This document shows, piece by piece, positions 25,638 to 35,113 of a stretch of 64,000 nucleotides of DNA; position 1 is the stretch's first letter, and each line of letters starts with the position of its first letter. Origin of the DNA: Bradymonas sp963697525. Lineage in GTDB: Bacteria; Myxococcota_A; Bradymonadia; Bradymonadales; Bradymonadaceae. The notes beneath the pieces are model-generated. The model was given only the letters and a program-made list of their open reading frames with translations, was not told the DNA's origin and ran no database searches. The position numbers and the translations under genes are program-made. The stretch is from assembly GCA_963697525.1 (NCBI GenBank), contig OY969087.1, positions 6,076,001 through 6,140,000 on the forward strand, in the 5' to 3' direction.

Positions 25638-26066
25638 TTACGGGCTGACCGGCCCGAGGGTGACGCGGTAGCCGCCTCCGTGCGCGGTGCCGCGCGGGAT
25701 CGGCGCACCGATGCCCACGACAGCGCGGTAGCCGCCGCCCTCGGTCGAACCACCACCGGAACTCACCTGGTAGAACTTGCCCGGCGTGTAGCTGGGACCG
25801 GTGTCGGTGCCCGGGCCGGTGTCCGCGCCCGGACCGGTGTCCGCGCCTGGACCAGTGTCCGCGCTCGGGCCGGTATCCGCGCCCGGTCCCGTGTCCGCCG
25901 TTGGGCCGGTGTCCGCGCCGCCGCTCGAGCCGTCGGTGCCGGCGTCGGTGCCGGTATCCGACTGATCGCTGTGGCCGGGATGATTCGCAGTGGAATCGCC
26001 GCCACAGGCAGCTAGCGACAGAGACAGGCACGTCAAAACGCACAAGAACCTGTGTCTGGACCTCAA
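25638..26066 (-). CDS. Lipoprotein with Asp-Thr-Gly-Pro repeats, copy 1
   Basis: A 142-residue lipoprotein. A TTG start (26066) preceded by GGGGG is conserved in the copy at 28111. The signal RHRFLCVLTCLSLSLAAC has a good lipobox. The middle is a low-complexity run of (A/G/T)DTGP units, which probably forms a flexible stalk. The last 50 residues (YTPGKFYQVSSGGGSTEGGG, VGIGAPIPRGTAHGGGYRVTLGPVSP) are nearly identical in both copies. It should be anchored in the outer membrane and may hold the partner repeat protein. Confidence 0.8.
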   Translation of the reverse strand: MRSRHRFLCVLTCLSLSLAACGGDSTANHPGHSDQSDTGTDAGTDGSSGGADTGPTADTGPGADTGPSADTGPGADTGPGADTGPGTDTGPSYTPGKFYQVSSGGGSTEGGGYRAVVGIGAPIPRGTAHGGGYRVTLGPVSP

Positions 26067-26159
26067 GGGTACCCCCTTTTCAAAGAGACATTCTGGAACG
26101 ATGTATGTGCAGGTATAGCCTGCCGCAGACGGCCTGTCTACCCCTTTCGACCACACCAA

Positions 26160-26196
26160 GAAAAAAGGCCGGGCCCCACCAACATGGGGCCCGGCT
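26160..26196 (-). terminator. Intrinsic terminator after the second unit
   Basis: On the minus strand AGCCGGGCCCCATG and its complement CATG-like GGGGCCCGGCC are followed by TTTTTTC. It lies 28 nt past the stop of the frameshifted repeat protein. Confidence 0.85.
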
Positions 26197-26223
26197 ATCT
26201 TGGCCGATCAACTCACCGACGCA

Positions 26224-27634
26224 TCAATTGTACCGCGGACCATCAACCTGATAGTTGACATAGCAGCCGTAGAACCGCAGGTCCGCACTCACGGCGCTGC
26301 CGGCGAGGGATACGTCGATGTGGTAGTTGATGATGTCGGAATCGACCGACGCGTAGCTGATCGTGGTCGTACTTGGCGCAGAATAGATGGTACTAGTGCC
26401 CGAAGTCGAGGCGCTGAGGCTCGCCATCTCCATACTCGACGTCAGCGGGCCGAGGATCCCCTGCCGACGCAGATGGGCGCTGAAGCTGGTGATGTTGTCG
26501 GTGCTGTCGTTGTCATAGATCATGCAGCCAAAACCCGTAACCTGGGCATGGTCGGGCATCTCGACCTGAGCCTGAAGCTCGATCTTGGCGGTGCCGTCGG
26601 TCCCCGGGTCGGAGATATACGAGCCCCCGTCACTTCGCAGCCGGAGCACGTCATCCTCGCTCTTGCCCCGCGACAGCTCGAAGGACGCCGGAATGACCAT
26701 CTTGGTCACGTTCTTGGTGGTGTTGTATTGGAACCCGGCGGCGCTGACGGAGCCTTGAAAGTTTTGGGGACCGCTGAGGGTGGCCACGCCGTTGACCTTG
26801 GATGCGGGGATGGCGTTATCGGCCAAGCTGCTTGGGTCGACGGAGAACTCCCCGGAGTTGAGCGCGAGCCCGGCGCCGGCGGTGTAGGTGGCATTCTTGT
26901 CGGGCGCGCACTTCCAGTTGCTGCCGTTCCACTTGAGGATCTCGCCGTTATTGCAGCCGGACAGGCTGATCTTGTTGTTGGCGTCGATGCTCACCGGTCC
27001 TGCCGCGGTGTAGGTGGTGTTGGCGTCGGCGGCGCATTTCCAGGCGCTTCCGTCCCATTTGAGGACCTCGCCGGCCGAGCACGAGCTCATCAGAATCGAT
27101 GTTGTTGTTGGCGTCGATGCTCACCGCGCCGCTTCCCGTGTAGGTGGTGTCGTCGTCGCCGTCGGCGAGGTCCGCGGGCACGTTCTGAATCGACGACCAG
27201 TCGGGAGCGTAGTCCGACGGGGCGAAGTCGGCCGCGCTCTTTCCCTCGAGGCTGGCGGCGTTGCCGGCCACCGCCGCGTAGGGCACCGTCGACATCTTGA
27301 GCCGCGGGCTCATCTCGGCGCCGCCGTCGACGGCCAGGCCCAGGTAGATGTCGGTGTTGTTCTTGAAGATGCTCATATCCGGCGTCAGATAGGCCGTAAA
27401 CGCGCCCGCGTCGGCGCTGATGGTCTGCTCTTCGGAGTACAGCTCGGTGCCGCTGACCGCGGCGTCGTAGATCGCGAATTTGACCGTGACACTTCCGTCG
27501 ACGGGCACGCCGGAGTCGTCGGTCAAAAAGCCCTGCACGGGCACCTCGGCGGGCACCGACTGGGCCGACGCCGCGACCGGAGCGGCCAAGATCAATGCGA
27601 TTGCCAATACGAACGAATATCTAAACTTCATCAT
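26224..27634 (-). pseudogene. Exported repeat protein, frameshifted copy
   Basis: A paralogue of the protein at 23994-25586, with 90 percent or more identity over the first 170 codons. The frame breaks at about 27096-27106: the first part reads IDANNNID-SDELV and then leaves the family. In another frame coding resumes as LMSSCSAGEVLKWDGSAWKC and runs to 26224. Removing one base restores a single protein of about 470 residues with two repeats and a different C-terminal domain. The cause may be a real mutation, phase variation or a base-calling error. The signal peptide (RYSFVLAIALILAAPVAASA) is intact. Confidence 0.8.
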
Positions 27635-27685
27635 GTTCCCCAACTCTGAAATTCTTGGCTAATTGCTGTCATTTGTGAACGACGC

Positions 27686-28111
27686 TTATGGGCTAACTGG
27701 CCCGAGCGTAACGCGGTAGCCGCCGCCGTGGGCGGTGCCGCGCGGAGTCGGCGCACCGATGCCCACGACAGCTCGGTAGCCGCCGCCTTCGGTCGCGCCC
27801 CCACCGGAGCTCACCTGGTAGAACTTGCCCGGCGTGTAGCTGGGACCGGTGTCCTCGCCCGGGCCGGTGTCGGTGCCCGGACCCGCATCGGTGCCCGGGC
27901 CGGTGTCGCTGCCCGGCCCCGTGTCCGCCGTGGGACCAGTGTCGGTGCCTGGGCCGGTGTCCGCGCCATTCGAGCCGTCCGTCCCGGCATCCACACCGGT
28001 GTCGGGCTGACCATTGTGGCCCTTGTGATTGCCGGTGGTATCGCCGCCACAGCCGGCCAGCGCCAGCGTGAGACAGGTCAGTCCACACAGTAACGTGTAC
28101 CTGTACTTCAA
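27686..28111 (-). CDS. Lipoprotein with Asp-Thr-Gly-Pro repeats, copy 2
   Basis: A 141-residue lipoprotein with a TTG start at 28111 after AAAGGGGG, signal KYRYTLLCGLTCLTLALAGC and lipobox LAGC. A stalk of about nine DTGPG units follows, and then the conserved C-terminal domain shared with copy 1. It heads the second two-gene unit, upstream of the frameshifted repeat protein. Confidence 0.8.
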   Translation of the reverse strand: MKYRYTLLCGLTCLTLALAGCGGDTTGNHKGHNGQPDTGVDAGTDGSNGADTGPGTDTGPTADTGPGSDTGPGTDAGPGTDTGPGEDTGPSYTPGKFYQVSSGGGATEGGGYRAVVGIGAPTPRGTAHGGGYRVTLGPVSP

Positions 28112-28218
28112 AGGGCTCCCCCTTTGCTAAGTAGGAAAAATACGAAAATCGATTAACTGGTGCCTCTCATGTATAAATCATCTAAAGAGGGTTGTCCAGC
28201 GCGTCGTCGTTAAGTGTA

Positions 28219-28257
28219 CAAAAAAACACCCGCCACGCTCATACGTGACGGGTGTTT
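28219..28257 (-). terminator. Terminator of the rplM-rpsI operon
   Basis: On the minus strand AAACACCCGTCACG and CGTGGCGGGTGTTT form a 13-bp stem with one mismatch, followed by TTTTTTTG. It is 60 nt past the rpsI stop. Confidence 0.9.
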
Positions 28258-28316
28258 CGGGCCGCCGTCCTGGCGGCTCCGTATGCTGCCGGTACAGCAA
28301 CTGTGGGAAGCGTTGA

Positions 28317-28715
28317 TTAACGCTTCGAGAACTGGAAGCGGGCGCGGGCGCCTTTCTGGCCGTATTTCTTACGCTCTTTGACGCGAGCGTCACGGGTCAG
28401 GAAGCCGGCCGGCTTGAGCGTGGCGCGCAGGTCGCCGTCATACAGCTCGAGGGCGCGGGCGATGCCCAGCTTGATGGCGTCAGCCTGCCCACTTTTGCCG
28501 CCGCCTTTGACGGTGGCGTAGATGTCGAACTGGCCGGACAGGCCGGTCAGCTCCAGGGGCTGGCGAAGGATCATCATCAGCGTGTCGCGGGCGAAGTACT
28601 CGTCAGCGTTCTGCTTGTTGACGCTGATGTCGCCGCTGCCGCCGGGGCGCAAAAAGACCCGGGCGCTGGCGCTTTTGCGCCGACCGATCGCGTGGAATTG
28701 CTCTACGTTGGCCAT
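28317..28715 (-). CDS. rpsI: 30S ribosomal protein S9
   Basis: A 132-residue S9. It has AIGRRKSASARVFLRPG at the N-terminus, VKGGGKSGQADAIKLGIARA in the middle and the basic C-terminal tail GQKGARARFQFSKR, whose last residues reach the P-site tRNA. It follows rplM by 12 nt in the usual order and ends before a strong terminator. Confidence 0.98.
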   Translation of the reverse strand: MANVEQFHAIGRRKSASARVFLRPGGSGDISVNKQNADEYFARDTLMMILRQPLELTGLSGQFDIYATVKGGGKSGQADAIKLGIARALELYDGDLRATLKPAGFLTRDARVKERKKYGQKGARARFQFSKR

Positions 28716-28727
28716 GCTCTAATCTCC

Positions 28728-29159
28728 TCAGTCGATCTCGTAGGGTTGGGGCTGCTGCGCCGCGTGCGGATGCTCCGAGCCGGCGTAGACCTTCAACTTC
28801 TTGATGATTTTGCGGCCCAGCTTGTTCTTGGGCAGCATCCCCTGCACCGCAAATTCGATGACCTGCTCGGGGGCCTTCTCCATGAGTTCGCCGGCGCGGA
28901 TCTCTTTGAGACCGCCGGGATACAGGGAGTGGCGCCGATAATATTTGTCGGTCAGCTTATTGCCGGTGAACTCGAGCTTGTCGGCGTTGATGCACACGAC
29001 GAAGTCACCGCAGTCGACGTGCGGGGTAAAAATCGGCTTGTGCTTGCCGCGCAAAAGCGTGGCGATCTCGGTGGCCACCCGACCGACGGTTTTGCCTTCC
29101 AGGTCGATCAGATGCCACTGGCGCTCAACATCCTCAGCTCGGGCGCTAAACGTCTTCAT
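28728..29159 (-). CDS. rplM: 50S ribosomal protein L13
   Basis: A 143-residue L13 beginning MKTFSARAEDVERQWHLID, with the conserved GKTVGRVATEIATLLRGK, NADKLEFTGNKLTDKYYRRH and GMLPKNKLGR segments. The start at 29159 matches the family; an open frame reaching 29228 is not coding. First gene of the rplM-rpsI operon. Confidence 0.98.
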   Translation of the reverse strand: MKTFSARAEDVERQWHLIDLEGKTVGRVATEIATLLRGKHKPIFTPHVDCGDFVVCINADKLEFTGNKLTDKYYRRHSLYPGGLKEIRAGELMEKAPEQVIEFAVQGMLPKNKLGRKIIKKLKVYAGSEHPHAAQQPQPYEID

Positions 29160-29348
29160 GGCTGTTCTCGCGTCTATGGCCCGCGTTACTAAGTGCAGGC
29201 CGTGTATGGTGAATTCGTGTCCATCCAAAGTTTGTCGGTGCCGAGCGCGTGCGATCTACCGGGAAAAATCACAGGCCGCAACCGAGGGGGCATGGTATAG
29301 CCGCCGTCCGTGGCCGTGTCAACTGACCTTCCCGAATCAGCTTCTCGA

Positions 29349-30146
29349 TCACTTCAACTGATGCTTGGCCATATACTCGCGGGCCTTCTTCGCCAGATCC
29401 GTATGGGGGTGGTACTGGACGAGGTCGTCGAGCGCCGTCTGCGCCTTATTCATGTCCCCCAGCTCGATGTACGAGCGGGCGAGCAGGAAGAGCGCCTGCG
29501 AGTCGAGGCCCAGGCCGGAGTAGTTCTGCAACAGGTAGCGAAGCCGCATCGCCGAGGCGCGCGGGTTGTCGCGCTTGAGGTAGAATTTGGCCACGTATAG
29601 TTCGTGATCGGCCAGCCGACGGCGCGCCTGCGCCAGAAGCTTCTGGGCCTTGGGCGCGTATTTGGAGTCCGCGTAGCGCTTGACGAACAGGTTCAGCTCG
29701 CGCACCGCGTCCTTGGTCTTGGACAGGTTGCGCTCGTAGGCCGGCGGCAAAAACCACCAGTCCTCGGGCATCAACTTGTAGAACGCCAGCGCGATGTGCC
29801 AGTGCGCGTAAGGCACCTCGGCGTTGTTGGGATGCAACTGCACGAAGCTGCGGTACTGCTCGACGGCGCTGGCGAATTTATCCTGGTCGAAGTAGGCATC
29901 GCCGATGCGCAGGTCGGCCAGCGGGGCGTATTTGCTGTAGGGGAACTGGCTACGCACGCTGGTAAACTGCTTGATGGCGTCCTGGTAGTTGCCATCGTCG
30001 AGCGATTGTTTGGCGGTCATGTAGCTCTGCTGAGCGGCGTCGGCGTATGTCTTCTTGTGCGCCTGCTGGCTGTGGGAACCAGTGGCACATCCGGCGCTCA
30101 GGGCGAGCGCGCCCACCACGAGCCATGTCGTCAATCCCGTTCGCAT
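29349..30146 (-). CDS. bamD: Outer membrane assembly lipoprotein BamD
   Basis: A 265-residue lipoprotein with signal TGLTTWLVVGALALSAGC and lipobox SAGC. TPR-type repeats follow (AKQSLDDGNYQDAIKQFTSV, RIGDAYFDQDKFASAVEQYR), with the BamD pattern of spaced Tyr/Phe residues and HPNNAEVPYAHWHIALAFY. BamD is part of the BAM complex that inserts beta-barrel proteins. The start at 30146 removes 36 non-signal codons. It is monocistronic here. Confidence 0.9.
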   Translation of the reverse strand: MRTGLTTWLVVGALALSAGCATGSHSQQAHKKTYADAAQQSYMTAKQSLDDGNYQDAIKQFTSVRSQFPYSKYAPLADLRIGDAYFDQDKFASAVEQYRSFVQLHPNNAEVPYAHWHIALAFYKLMPEDWWFLPPAYERNLSKTKDAVRELNLFVKRYADSKYAPKAQKLLAQARRRLADHELYVAKFYLKRDNPRASAMRLRYLLQNYSGLGLDSQALFLLARSYIELGDMNKAQTALDDLVQYHPHTDLAKKAREYMAKHQLK

Positions 30147-30254
30147 CGTCGCTGTTCCTTGCTGGGTTCGTATCGGCCAAGATGGCCGTGTCGAGGCGCA
30201 CCCTAGTCGCTTCTCTCTAATGAGTAAACCCGCACAAATCTTCCCTCCACGCAC

Positions 30255-30289
30255 AAACGCCCGGCTCGCAGATGGCGAGCCGGGCGTTT
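30255..30289 (-). terminator. Intrinsic terminator after the Cys-rich lipoprotein
   Basis: A perfect 14-bp inverted repeat AAACGCCCGGCTCG/CGAGCCGGGCGTTT. It is 42 nt past the stop of the minus-strand gene at 30331. Only short T-runs flank it. Confidence 0.65.
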
Positions 30290-30330
30290 GGCAGTCGTCA
30301 GCCGTTACCGGCTAACTCGGTGCATCTCGC

Positions 30331-31341
30331 TCAGTTACCCGTGGTCACGGTCACTTCGCTGATGCCGGTGCCGGAGTTGAGCGTGATCGGGTTGCAGGTA
30401 CCGCCGGCGACGTCGTTGTCGGTGGCGTCACACAGGTCGAGCTCCCACTGGTCCTGCTCGCTGGCGGGGCTGCTCTGGCACTGCGCGCCCCACTCGTAGA
30501 CGGTGATGGTGTCGTTATTCTCGATCTGGACCGGGTTGCCGCTGCTGTCGACGAAGGCCACGATGACCGAGCCGCCGCAGCCCAGCGAGACGACGCTGTT
30601 GCTGAAGCTCTCCGTGGGGCAGCTATCGGCGTTGAGGCCGGGAGCGTTGCCGTCGAGGATGGTGGCCGCGTCGGCGTGCTCGTTGGTGTTGCCGCTTTCG
30701 TCGGTCGCCTTGATGCTGTCGCTCCACTCGCTGTAGGCCCAGTAGCTCGAGCCGTCGGATTTGGTCAGCTCCACGCCGAAGATGTCCGAGCCGGGATCGT
30801 TGGTGTCCGGGTTGGTGCACAGGGTGCTGGACGTGTCGGTCACGTCGAGGACCTGAGCGTAGTAGTACTGGGTGCTCGGGGTGGTGCAGGCGCCGGCGAC
30901 GCAGATCTGGTCGCCGGTGCAGTCGTCGGTGGTGGTGCAGCCGCCGGTGGCCTGGCAGGTGCCGTTATTGCAGGTCTCGCCGGACTGGCAATCGGCGTCG
31001 GCCGTGCACGTGGTGCTCGCGGCCTGACAGGTGCCGTTATTGCAGGTCTCGCCGGACTGGCAATCGGAGTCGGCGGTGCAGGTCTGGTTGTTATTGCCGG
31101 TGTCGGCGATGCAGATCGCCCCACCCTCGCTGCGAGTCACGCAGATCTCGCCGCTATTGCAGTCGGAGTCTTGCGTGCAGGAGAACGCGCAGTTGCCGGT
31201 CACCGAGTCGCACAACTGGCCGCTGCCGCAGTCGCTATCCGCCAGGCACTCATTGGAGTTGGAGCTGCCACAGGCGGCTACCAGGCCGGCAGCGGATGCC
31301 GCCACCAGCAGAATTGCGAAAAATCTCTGAAACGTCTTCAT
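30331..31341 (-). CDS. Cys-rich lipoprotein with Dickkopf-like repeats
   Basis: A 336-residue lipoprotein with signal FFAILLVAASAAGLVAAC. Residues 30-135 contain six Cys-rich units of the form C-x3-SDC-x-SGQ-C (CLADSDCGSGQLC, CTADSDCQSGETCNNGTC), typical of surface proteins in Myxococcota-like bacteria. The C-terminal 170 residues form a beta-rich domain starting YYYAQVLDVTD. The same C-terminal domain is found in the next gene upstream (31555-32520), so the two are paralogues. Likely anchored at the outer membrane and disulfide-stabilised. Confidence 0.8.
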   Translation of the reverse strand: MKTFQRFFAILLVAASAAGLVAACGSSNSNECLADSDCGSGQLCDSVTGNCAFSCTQDSDCNSGEICVTRSEGGAICIADTGNNNQTCTADSDCQSGETCNNGTCQAASTTCTADADCQSGETCNNGTCQATGGCTTTDDCTGDQICVAGACTTPSTQYYYAQVLDVTDTSSTLCTNPDTNDPGSDIFGVELTKSDGSSYWAYSEWSDSIKATDESGNTNEHADAATILDGNAPGLNADSCPTESFSNSVVSLGCGGSVIVAFVDSSGNPVQIENNDTITVYEWGAQCQSSPASEQDQWELDLCDATDNDVAGGTCNPITLNSGTGISEVTVTTGN

Positions 31342-31554
31342 TGCTCTCCCCTATTCAGTGAGGTTTGCCTTGTCAATGAACTAACCAAAATTACCATTGT
31401 CGAACCCCGCGGGGTTCATGCCGTACGTCCGTCATTTGCAACCAACTGCAATTTTGCTGCCATTCTGATCAACTTGTCGGACTCGCGGATAGGTTGCCTC
31501 CCACAATCTCCGAAACTCGATCAAATTGCAACGACCACCGGAAAACCACCGGAG

Positions 31555-32520
31555 TCAGCCGCCGGCGCCGATCGAGACCGCCTGGTAGCCCGACACCGGG
31601 CCGTTGGCGTTCAATTGGCGCGTGCAGTCGGTCGCCGGGTCGATGCCGCCCGAGCCCTCGTGTGCGCTCTCGCAATAATAGATGTCGTAGGTATCGGCCT
31701 CGCCCGCCGCGGCGCAATTCGCCCCCCACTCTATGACGACGAGCTGCCAGTCGGCATTCAATTGTAGCCGGCGGCCGTTCGCGTCTTCGAAGCTCACCAA
31801 TAACCCGCCCCCGTCGCCGCCCAGCGGCACGGCGCTGTCGGCGAAGGTGGCGTCGACGCACTGGCCGTCGGCCGTCAGCGTCTTGGCCGTGCCGTCGAAG
31901 GTCGACGCCGGCCCTTGTGCGTCATTGACCGGCGAGTAGTCCAACATCTTCGCCCAACCCAGCGGCTGGTCGGAGTCGGCGGTGCGCACATAAATGGCGG
32001 CGATATCGGCTCCCAGCCCGCCGTCGGCGGGTTGGGTGGCGGTGTCCACCTGGGTGCGGTCGCGGATGAGCACCGCGCTGTCGACCGGCGGCACCGGGAT
32101 GATGCAGCGCTTGTCCATGCCGCACACCGCCCGACTGTCGCCGAACGCCTGGACGCAGGCGTCGTCGGTCTCGCAGCAATCCGGCGCCACGCAGGTGCTG
32201 GGGTTGTTATTGGTGGAGTTGTTGAAATCCTGGGGCACGCACACCTTGACGGTCTCCTGGCCCTTGCCGCTGGCGCGGGTCTGGGCCAGGCAGCGGTCGT
32301 AGGGCGGCTGACAGTCGTGCTTGTCGGTGCAGGTGGCGTAGCAGGTCTGGGCGATGCACAGGCTTCCGCCGCTGCAGTCGGCGTCGAATTGGCAGGCCTG
32401 CCCGATCGAGCCGCACGCGGCCAACAGAAGCCCCCCCAGCGCACCCAGCGCCAACACCATGCCCAAACCGGCAGAAAAAAACCGGCGAGGGGGCCAGGCG
32501 TTGGTACGAGGAGACTTCAT
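31555..32520 (-). CDS. Cys-rich lipoprotein, paralogue
   Basis: A 321-residue lipoprotein with a Pro/Arg-rich n-region, signal MVLALGALGGLLLAAC and lipobox LAAC. Residues 28-140 carry Cys-rich units (CQFDADCSGGSLCIAQTC, CCETDDACVQAFG). The C-terminal domain (AIYVRTADSDQPLGWAKM, LVSFEDANGRRLQLNADWQL, VIEWGANC) matches that of the gene at 30331, including the final Trp-Gly-x-x-Cys. Probably a duplicated surface protein. Function unknown. Confidence 0.8.
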   Translation of the reverse strand: MKSPRTNAWPPRRFFSAGLGMVLALGALGGLLLAACGSIGQACQFDADCSGGSLCIAQTCYATCTDKHDCQPPYDRCLAQTRASGKGQETVKVCVPQDFNNSTNNNPSTCVAPDCCETDDACVQAFGDSRAVCGMDKRCIIPVPPVDSAVLIRDRTQVDTATQPADGGLGADIAAIYVRTADSDQPLGWAKMLDYSPVNDAQGPASTFDGTAKTLTADGQCVDATFADSAVPLGGDGGGLLVSFEDANGRRLQLNADWQLVVIEWGANCAAAGEADTYDIYYCESAHEGSGGIDPATDCTRQLNANGPVSGYQAVSIGAGG

Positions 32521-32618
32521 AGGTCGCCTAAAAGAGACATCGATGTCACGAGTGGAGCAAGGCTACTCCGACCCGCCAAACAGTCTAGTTCGAGGTGGAG
32601 TGCGGGTCAAAACAGTTG

Positions 32619-34523
32619 CTACCGCGCCAACCACTTGCCCACGCGCTCGAATAATTCGTTGCGCAGCCGGGTGACCTCGGTCTGGGCCCGCTGCAGAATC
32701 CAGCGCACCCCGTCGAGATCGCCGGCGCGCTCGCGCCGCTCGAGTCGCTCTTCGAGGTAGAGCTTGCGCGCCAAAAACCGGCGCACCTTGCCGCTGTGGG
32801 TCTTGGGCACCGACCCGGGCGACAGGGCCACCAGCGCGTGCGGGTCGATGCTCAGGTGCTTGTGCAGCAAGGCGCGCGTGGCCCGCTCAATCTCGTCGGG
32901 CTCGGTGCCCGCCTGCAATTCGTAGGCGATGACCAGCAGGTTGGTCGCCTCGGCGTCGGCCTCCTCGTCGCCCGGCGCCGCGGGCACGGCGAAGACGACC
33001 GCGCTGCCGGCGCGCACGCCGTCGACCGCGTTGACGAAGAGTTCGACCTCCTCGGGAAACAGACGCCGCCCACGGGCGGTCTCGATGGCGTCGCAGCCCC
33101 GCCCGACGATGTATAGCTCGCCGTCGGCGACGTAGCCCAGGTCGCCGGTAAATAACCACTGCCCGTCGACGTGGGTGCACTCGCCCTGGGGCGGGCTCTG
33201 AGAGAGGTCGTCGGCGGTATAACCCTTCATGACGTTGGGCCCGCGCACGCAGACCTCGCCGCACTCGCGCTCGCCGAGCTCGTCGCCGGCGTCGTCGACG
33301 ATGCGCACGTCGATATGCTCGAGGGGCTCGCCCACCGACACCAGGTGCAACCGCTCGGCGGGCGTGCGCGCTCCTTCGGCGGGCAAGGGCTCGGCGAGGC
33401 CCTGGCGCTCGAGGACGCGCCGGTTGATCCCGTCGAGCTTCAGCGGCGTGTTGCGCCGCCCGAAGGTCACGCCCAACGTCGCCTCGGCCAGCCCGTACAC
33501 CGGCATGAACACGTCGCGGCGAAGCCCGTAGTTGCTGAAGCGGCGCACGAACGAGTCGATATGCTGGGCGCGCACCGGCTCGGCGCCACTCATGGCCACG
33601 CGCCAGCTCGACAGGTCCAGCCCCTGCAGGTTGGACTCCTGGCAGCGACGCACCGCGTAGTGGTAGGCGAAGTTGGGCGCCGTCGACAGCGTGCCGCGGT
33701 GGCGCGAGATCGCCGCCAGCCACTCCTCGGGGCGCTTCAAAAAGCGCTCCGGGTGGACCATGACCATGTCCAGGCCCCAATACAGCCCGAAGCAGATCAC
33801 GCCGACCAGGCCCATGGAGTTGTACGGCGGAATCCAGGACACGCCCACGTCGTCGGCGCGCACGTCCAGCGCGCGGCCGATGGCGTGCACGTTGGACAGG
33901 ATATTGGCGTGGGTGAGCTCGACACCGCGCATGGGGCCGGTGGCCCCGGAGGTCAACTGGATATAAGCGGTCTCGGGAAGCGAACGATGCGCCTCGACCA
34001 CCGCGCCCACGGGCATGCCGTCGAGCAAGGTGGCGACGTCGCCAAAGAAGGCGAACGGCCCGGTCGGCCCGGCCGCGGCCATGCCGGCGGTGTCGACGTC
34101 GCTATCGGCGAGGACCGCGCGCACGTCCAGGCGCCGGGCGATGCGCATAAAACGAGGCTCGCCCATACTCTGGGCGCGCCCCTCGCGGCGAGGCGGCGGG
34201 TAAGGCACGGGCACCGCGCCGATGGCGGTGGCGCCGAAGAATACCGATAAGAAGTCGAAGCCGGTCGACTGCAGGCACATCACCCGATCGTGGCGGCCCA
34301 CACCTTCGACGCGCAGCGCGGCGGCCACACGAAGGGCGTTTTCCAGGATCTGGGCGTAGGTGCGAAATTCCTGGACGCCGCGCGCGTCCACCACGTAGAT
34401 GCCCGCGCCCGAGGCGTACTGTGCCATGCCACGCAGAGCATCGGCCACCGAGCGCCACTGTCCGCGAATATCGGCCGCCGGCCCCTCCCACTTCGATTGC
34501 GTGTCGCCGCGAAGCATCGCCAT
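32619..34523 (-). CDS. Fatty-acyl-AMP ligase (FAAL-like)
   Basis: A 634-residue adenylate-forming enzyme. Core motifs are TSGATGPMRGVELTH (phosphate loop), VYGLAEATLGVTFG, FTGDLGYVADGELYIVGR and a C-terminal PKTHSGKVRR with the catalytic Lys. LSVFFGATAIGAVPVPYPPPRREGR and PYNSMGLVG are typical of FAALs, which activate fatty acids as acyl-AMP for transfer to carrier proteins in lipid or polyketide pathways. No carrier domain is fused and no PKS/NRPS lies nearby, so the acceptor is unknown. The phosphate loop has Ala and Met-Arg where Ser and Pro-Lys are usual. Confidence 0.88.
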   Translation of the reverse strand: MAMLRGDTQSKWEGPAADIRGQWRSVADALRGMAQYASGAGIYVVDARGVQEFRTYAQILENALRVAAALRVEGVGRHDRVMCLQSTGFDFLSVFFGATAIGAVPVPYPPPRREGRAQSMGEPRFMRIARRLDVRAVLADSDVDTAGMAAAGPTGPFAFFGDVATLLDGMPVGAVVEAHRSLPETAYIQLTSGATGPMRGVELTHANILSNVHAIGRALDVRADDVGVSWIPPYNSMGLVGVICFGLYWGLDMVMVHPERFLKRPEEWLAAISRHRGTLSTAPNFAYHYAVRRCQESNLQGLDLSSWRVAMSGAEPVRAQHIDSFVRRFSNYGLRRDVFMPVYGLAEATLGVTFGRRNTPLKLDGINRRVLERQGLAEPLPAEGARTPAERLHLVSVGEPLEHIDVRIVDDAGDELGERECGEVCVRGPNVMKGYTADDLSQSPPQGECTHVDGQWLFTGDLGYVADGELYIVGRGCDAIETARGRRLFPEEVELFVNAVDGVRAGSAVVFAVPAAPGDEEADAEATNLLVIAYELQAGTEPDEIERATRALLHKHLSIDPHALVALSPGSVPKTHSGKVRRFLARKLYLEERLERRERAGDLDGVRWILQRAQTEVTRLRNELFERVGKWLAR

Positions 34524-34684
34524 TTTCTTAGATCCATTGCCGCACGATACCGTTGGTGTGTATATCGCATCGGCACTGGAATAGAAATTGTCTTACCAAG
34601 TGCTTAGTATAGTACCACGAGCGGACATGACCGCCTGCGCCGCCATGGCGCTGCCCGTTGGCCCAACACGAGCGAGACGCATCC

Positions 34685-35020
34685 ATGAGCACGTTGATAT
34701 TCGGCATCGTTTCCTTCTTTCTGCACGCCCTGGTCCTCAAGCTTGCCATCGCCACCATGGGGGTGCCTCATGCCAAGAACAGCTACACCAAAGCGCTGGG
34801 GATCGCGTTTGCGCTGAGCGTGGCCGGCCTCCTGGTGGGCTGCATCCCGGTGGCCAGCTACCTCATTTACGGCGTCCTGTGGATGGCTGTGATCATGAGC
34901 GCCTACGACCTGGGCGTGTTCAAAAGCCTGGGCGTGGCCATCGTCCAGGTCGGCCTCAAGGTCGTGCTGTGGCTGATCTTCAAGGCCTTCGGCATCCACA
35001 TGCTGCTGTGGCACCACTGA
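34685..35020 (+). CDS. Small membrane protein
   Basis: A 111-residue protein with four hydrophobic segments (IFGIVSFFLHALVLKLAIA, ALGIAFALSVAGLLVG, YLIYGVLWMAVIM, AIVQVGLKVVLWLIFKA). There are few charged residues and no known motif. The ATG at 34685 begins directly before the first membrane segment. It is alone between a divergent FAAL gene and a convergent GAF gene, and ends before a bidirectional terminator. Confidence 0.65.
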   Translation: MSTLIFGIVSFFLHALVLKLAIATMGVPHAKNSYTKALGIAFALSVAGLLVGCIPVASYLIYGVLWMAVIMSAYDLGVFKSLGVAIVQVGLKVVLWLIFKAFGIHMLLWHH

Positions 35021-35055
35021 TCGGCCGCAGCGTCAAGCGATCATATCACGATCAA

Positions 35056-35093
35056 CAAGGGCCCGGCGAAAACTTATTTCGCCGGGCCCTTTG
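35056..35093. terminator. Bidirectional intrinsic terminator
   Basis: CAAGGGCCCGGCGAAA, a 7-nt loop and the complement ending GGGCCCTTTG lie between the stops of convergent genes at 35020 and 35114. A stem of about 15 bp flanked by short T- and A-rich edges. Confidence 0.85.
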
Positions 35094-35113
35094 TCGATCG
35101 CGCGAGCCGTCGA

